From positions 276,998-340,997 of the forward strand of contig NZ_LVEN01000010.1 of the NCBI RefSeq assembly GCF_001686925.1: a stretch of DNA of 64,000 nt, read 5' to 3'. Below the pieces are notes generated by a model. That model saw nothing but the letters and a program-made list of their open reading frames with translations, was not told the origin of the DNA and ran no database searches. The stretch comes from Flavobacterium piscis (GTDB lineage: Bacteria > Bacteroidota > Bacteroidia > Flavobacteriales > Flavobacteriaceae). Below, piece after piece: positions 62,920-64,000 of the stretch. The stretch's first letter is position 1. The number at the start of each line of letters is the position of its first letter. The position numbers were made by a program, and so were the translations under genes.

Positions 62920-63999
62920 TTATTGAAATATGATTTTCCTTGTCACCAAAGCATCATTTTCTAAAGTTATTTTTACCATCAAAACCTGATTGCCTGATGG
63001 CAGGTTTTGAATCTGAAGTTCGGTATTTGATACTTTATTTTTGCTGTAAAGCAATTTTCCTGTAATATCAAAAATGGTAACTTCTTTTATGTTTTCTTTT
63101 GATGAAAGGATATTGATAACTTTGTTCTTTACCGAAACTAAAATACCGTCCGGGCTATTTTCGAAATCGCCTGTGCCTAATGTTTTATTGGTGTAACGCA
63201 GTACAAAACGATCTGTAACGGTGCCTGTTTCAGCAATAAAATTATAGTCGCTTGTATTTAAATTATGAATGACCCCTGTTTTTTTATCCTCAAGATAAAT
63301 AGTTTGCCCGTCTAATATTCCTTCTGTATGGTCTATCGCAATGGTAAACTCCCCATCAATTGTTGATCTGTATCCAAGAGGAATCAGATCACTGTTCTCA
63401 AATGGCAGTGCACGTCCCTGGATGGTTAGTTTTTTAGTTTCATTTACACTGTAAAAATCCACGTAAGGATTACCGTTTAAGGTAGTGGCATCATAGTTAT
63501 TATCGAAACTATTGGTTGCTTCATCAAAATAACCAATCAGGACTTGTTTGAAAGCTCCTTTTGCATTTTTGAAATTTAACCACAAACGATCTCTTACCCC
63601 GGTAGTTTTGTCTGTCTTAAAAAACTGCGAATTTCCGGCAGTGGCCACCCTCATGATATTGGTAAATTTAATTGGAGTGTCTGTCAGTACTTTTACGAAA
63701 AATCCCTGTCCTGAGGCAATGTTTCCTGTTGGAATATTGTCGGTTGGGTTTGCTGTTGGATCTGATATCGCCTCACGGGTCGCCACGCTTCCTGATAAAT
63801 TGAAAACAGCATAGTCGTTACTTGTATAAGCGTATATATTAGGCTTACTAGGATCTATAACTGCAGGGGCAGTATTGTGTGTCCAGAAATATACTGTACC
63901 CACAATAGTTGGGTTGGGTCCTGCTGTATTGGCCTGAATAAATTTAGTGGCATCCAGGGCAGAAGGATACGGATTCCCAACAAGGTTCCATTTTGCAGG
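62920..63999 (-). CDS. T9SS-sorted surface protein, 5' end outside window
   Basis: The reading frame stays open through to the window edge (no start codon is needed within it; the visible N-terminal residues are PAKWNLVGNPYPSALDATKF), so this is only the C-terminal ~360 residues. It contains the NPYPSAL module, TVYFWTHNTAPAVIDPSKP, GNIASGQGFFVKVLTDTPI and a T9SS type A C-terminus (ENIKEVTIFDITGKLLYSKN, ending VTRKIIFQ). It is clearly a paralogue of the C-terminus of the delta-60 repeat protein downstream of it. The missing N-terminus probably holds the functional part. Confidence 0.9.
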   Translation of the reverse strand, partial: PAKWNLVGNPYPSALDATKFIQANTAGPNPTIVGTVYFWTHNTAPAVIDPSKPNIYAYTSNDYAVFNLSGSVATREAISDPTANPTDNIPTGNIASGQGFFVKVLTDTPIKFTNIMRVATAGNSQFFKTDKTTGVRDRLWLNFKNAKGAFKQVLIGYFDEATNSFDNNYDATTLNGNPYVDFYSVNETKKLTIQGRALPFENSDLIPLGYRSTIDGEFTIAIDHTEGILDGQTIYLEDKKTGVIHNLNTSDYNFIAETGTVTDRFVLRYTNKTLGTGDFENSPDGILVSVKNKVINILSSKENIKEVTIFDITGKLLYSKNKVSNTELQIQNLPSGNQVLMVKITLENDALVTRKIIFQ

Positions 64000-64000
64000 T

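Overview
The window is from a Bacteroidota chromosome, most likely Flavobacterium or a close relative. The evidence is an AT-rich sequence, SusC/SusD genes, type IX secretion sorting domains, Bacteroidetes-type -7 boxes (TAnnTTTG) in place of sigma70 promoters, weak ribosome binding sites, and many long intergenic palindromes of the kind common in flavobacteria. No tRNA, rRNA, CRISPR array, transposase or phage gene was seen.

Layout. 1-4.0 kb (+): a DUF4876-like protein open at the left edge, a DUF6850-like outer-membrane barrel and a di-heme cytochrome c peroxidase, packed as one operon. 4.1-7.7 kb: pheS with a small neighbour, two small uncharacterised proteins and a CvpA-family membrane protein. 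8.07-35.6 kb (-): a 13-gene polysaccharide utilization locus (PUL). In transcription order it is xylB, xylA, susC, susD, a surface glycan-binding lipoprotein, GH2, GH31, GH97, GH39, GH3, GH5 with a BACON domain, an SGNH acetylesterase and GH95. Divergent from xylB are two tandem NUDIX-type regulators (35.9-37.4 kb, +). 37.5-44.6 kb: lepA, a small outer-membrane barrel, a convergent WYL-regulator/DinB pair, a PfkB sugar-phosphate kinase and thiL. 44.6-48.7 kb (-): a TPR histidine kinase with its response regulator, a small exported peptide, and a LytTR response regulator whose phospho-acceptor Asp is replaced by Glu. 48.9-58.9 kb: glyS, a ComF-like phosphoribosyltransferase, a secreted M12B-like metalloprotease with a T9SS tag, ribF, a GNAT-like protein plus 53-residue protein pair, a small membrane protein, bioB and a JmjC/cupin protein. 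58.9-64 kb (-): two adjacent secreted proteins with paralogous C-termini; one carries 14 delta-60 repeats and the other runs off the right edge.

How the PUL probably works (inference from families). The enzyme set fits xyloglucan. The surface GH5 lipoprotein cuts the backbone, and the glycan-binding lipoprotein and SusCD capture and import oligosaccharides. The acetylesterase, GH95 alpha-L-fucosidase, GH2 beta-galactosidase, GH31 alpha-xylosidase, GH39 beta-xylosidase and GH3 beta-glucosidase then remove side chains and the glucan core. XylA and XylB feed xylose into the pentose phosphate pathway. No HTCS, AraC or ECF sigma/anti-sigma regulator is present, so the duplicated NUDIX regulators are the obvious control candidates.

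The most unusual points are the TAATG-coupled regulator pair with almost identical DNA-binding domains, the xylBA-susCD fusion, an inverting SusB-type GH97 in an apparent xyloglucan locus, the Asp-to-Glu LytTR regulator, the DUF4876/DUF6850/peroxidase module, the GNAT/small-protein pair, and the long nested palindromes between the glycosidase genes.
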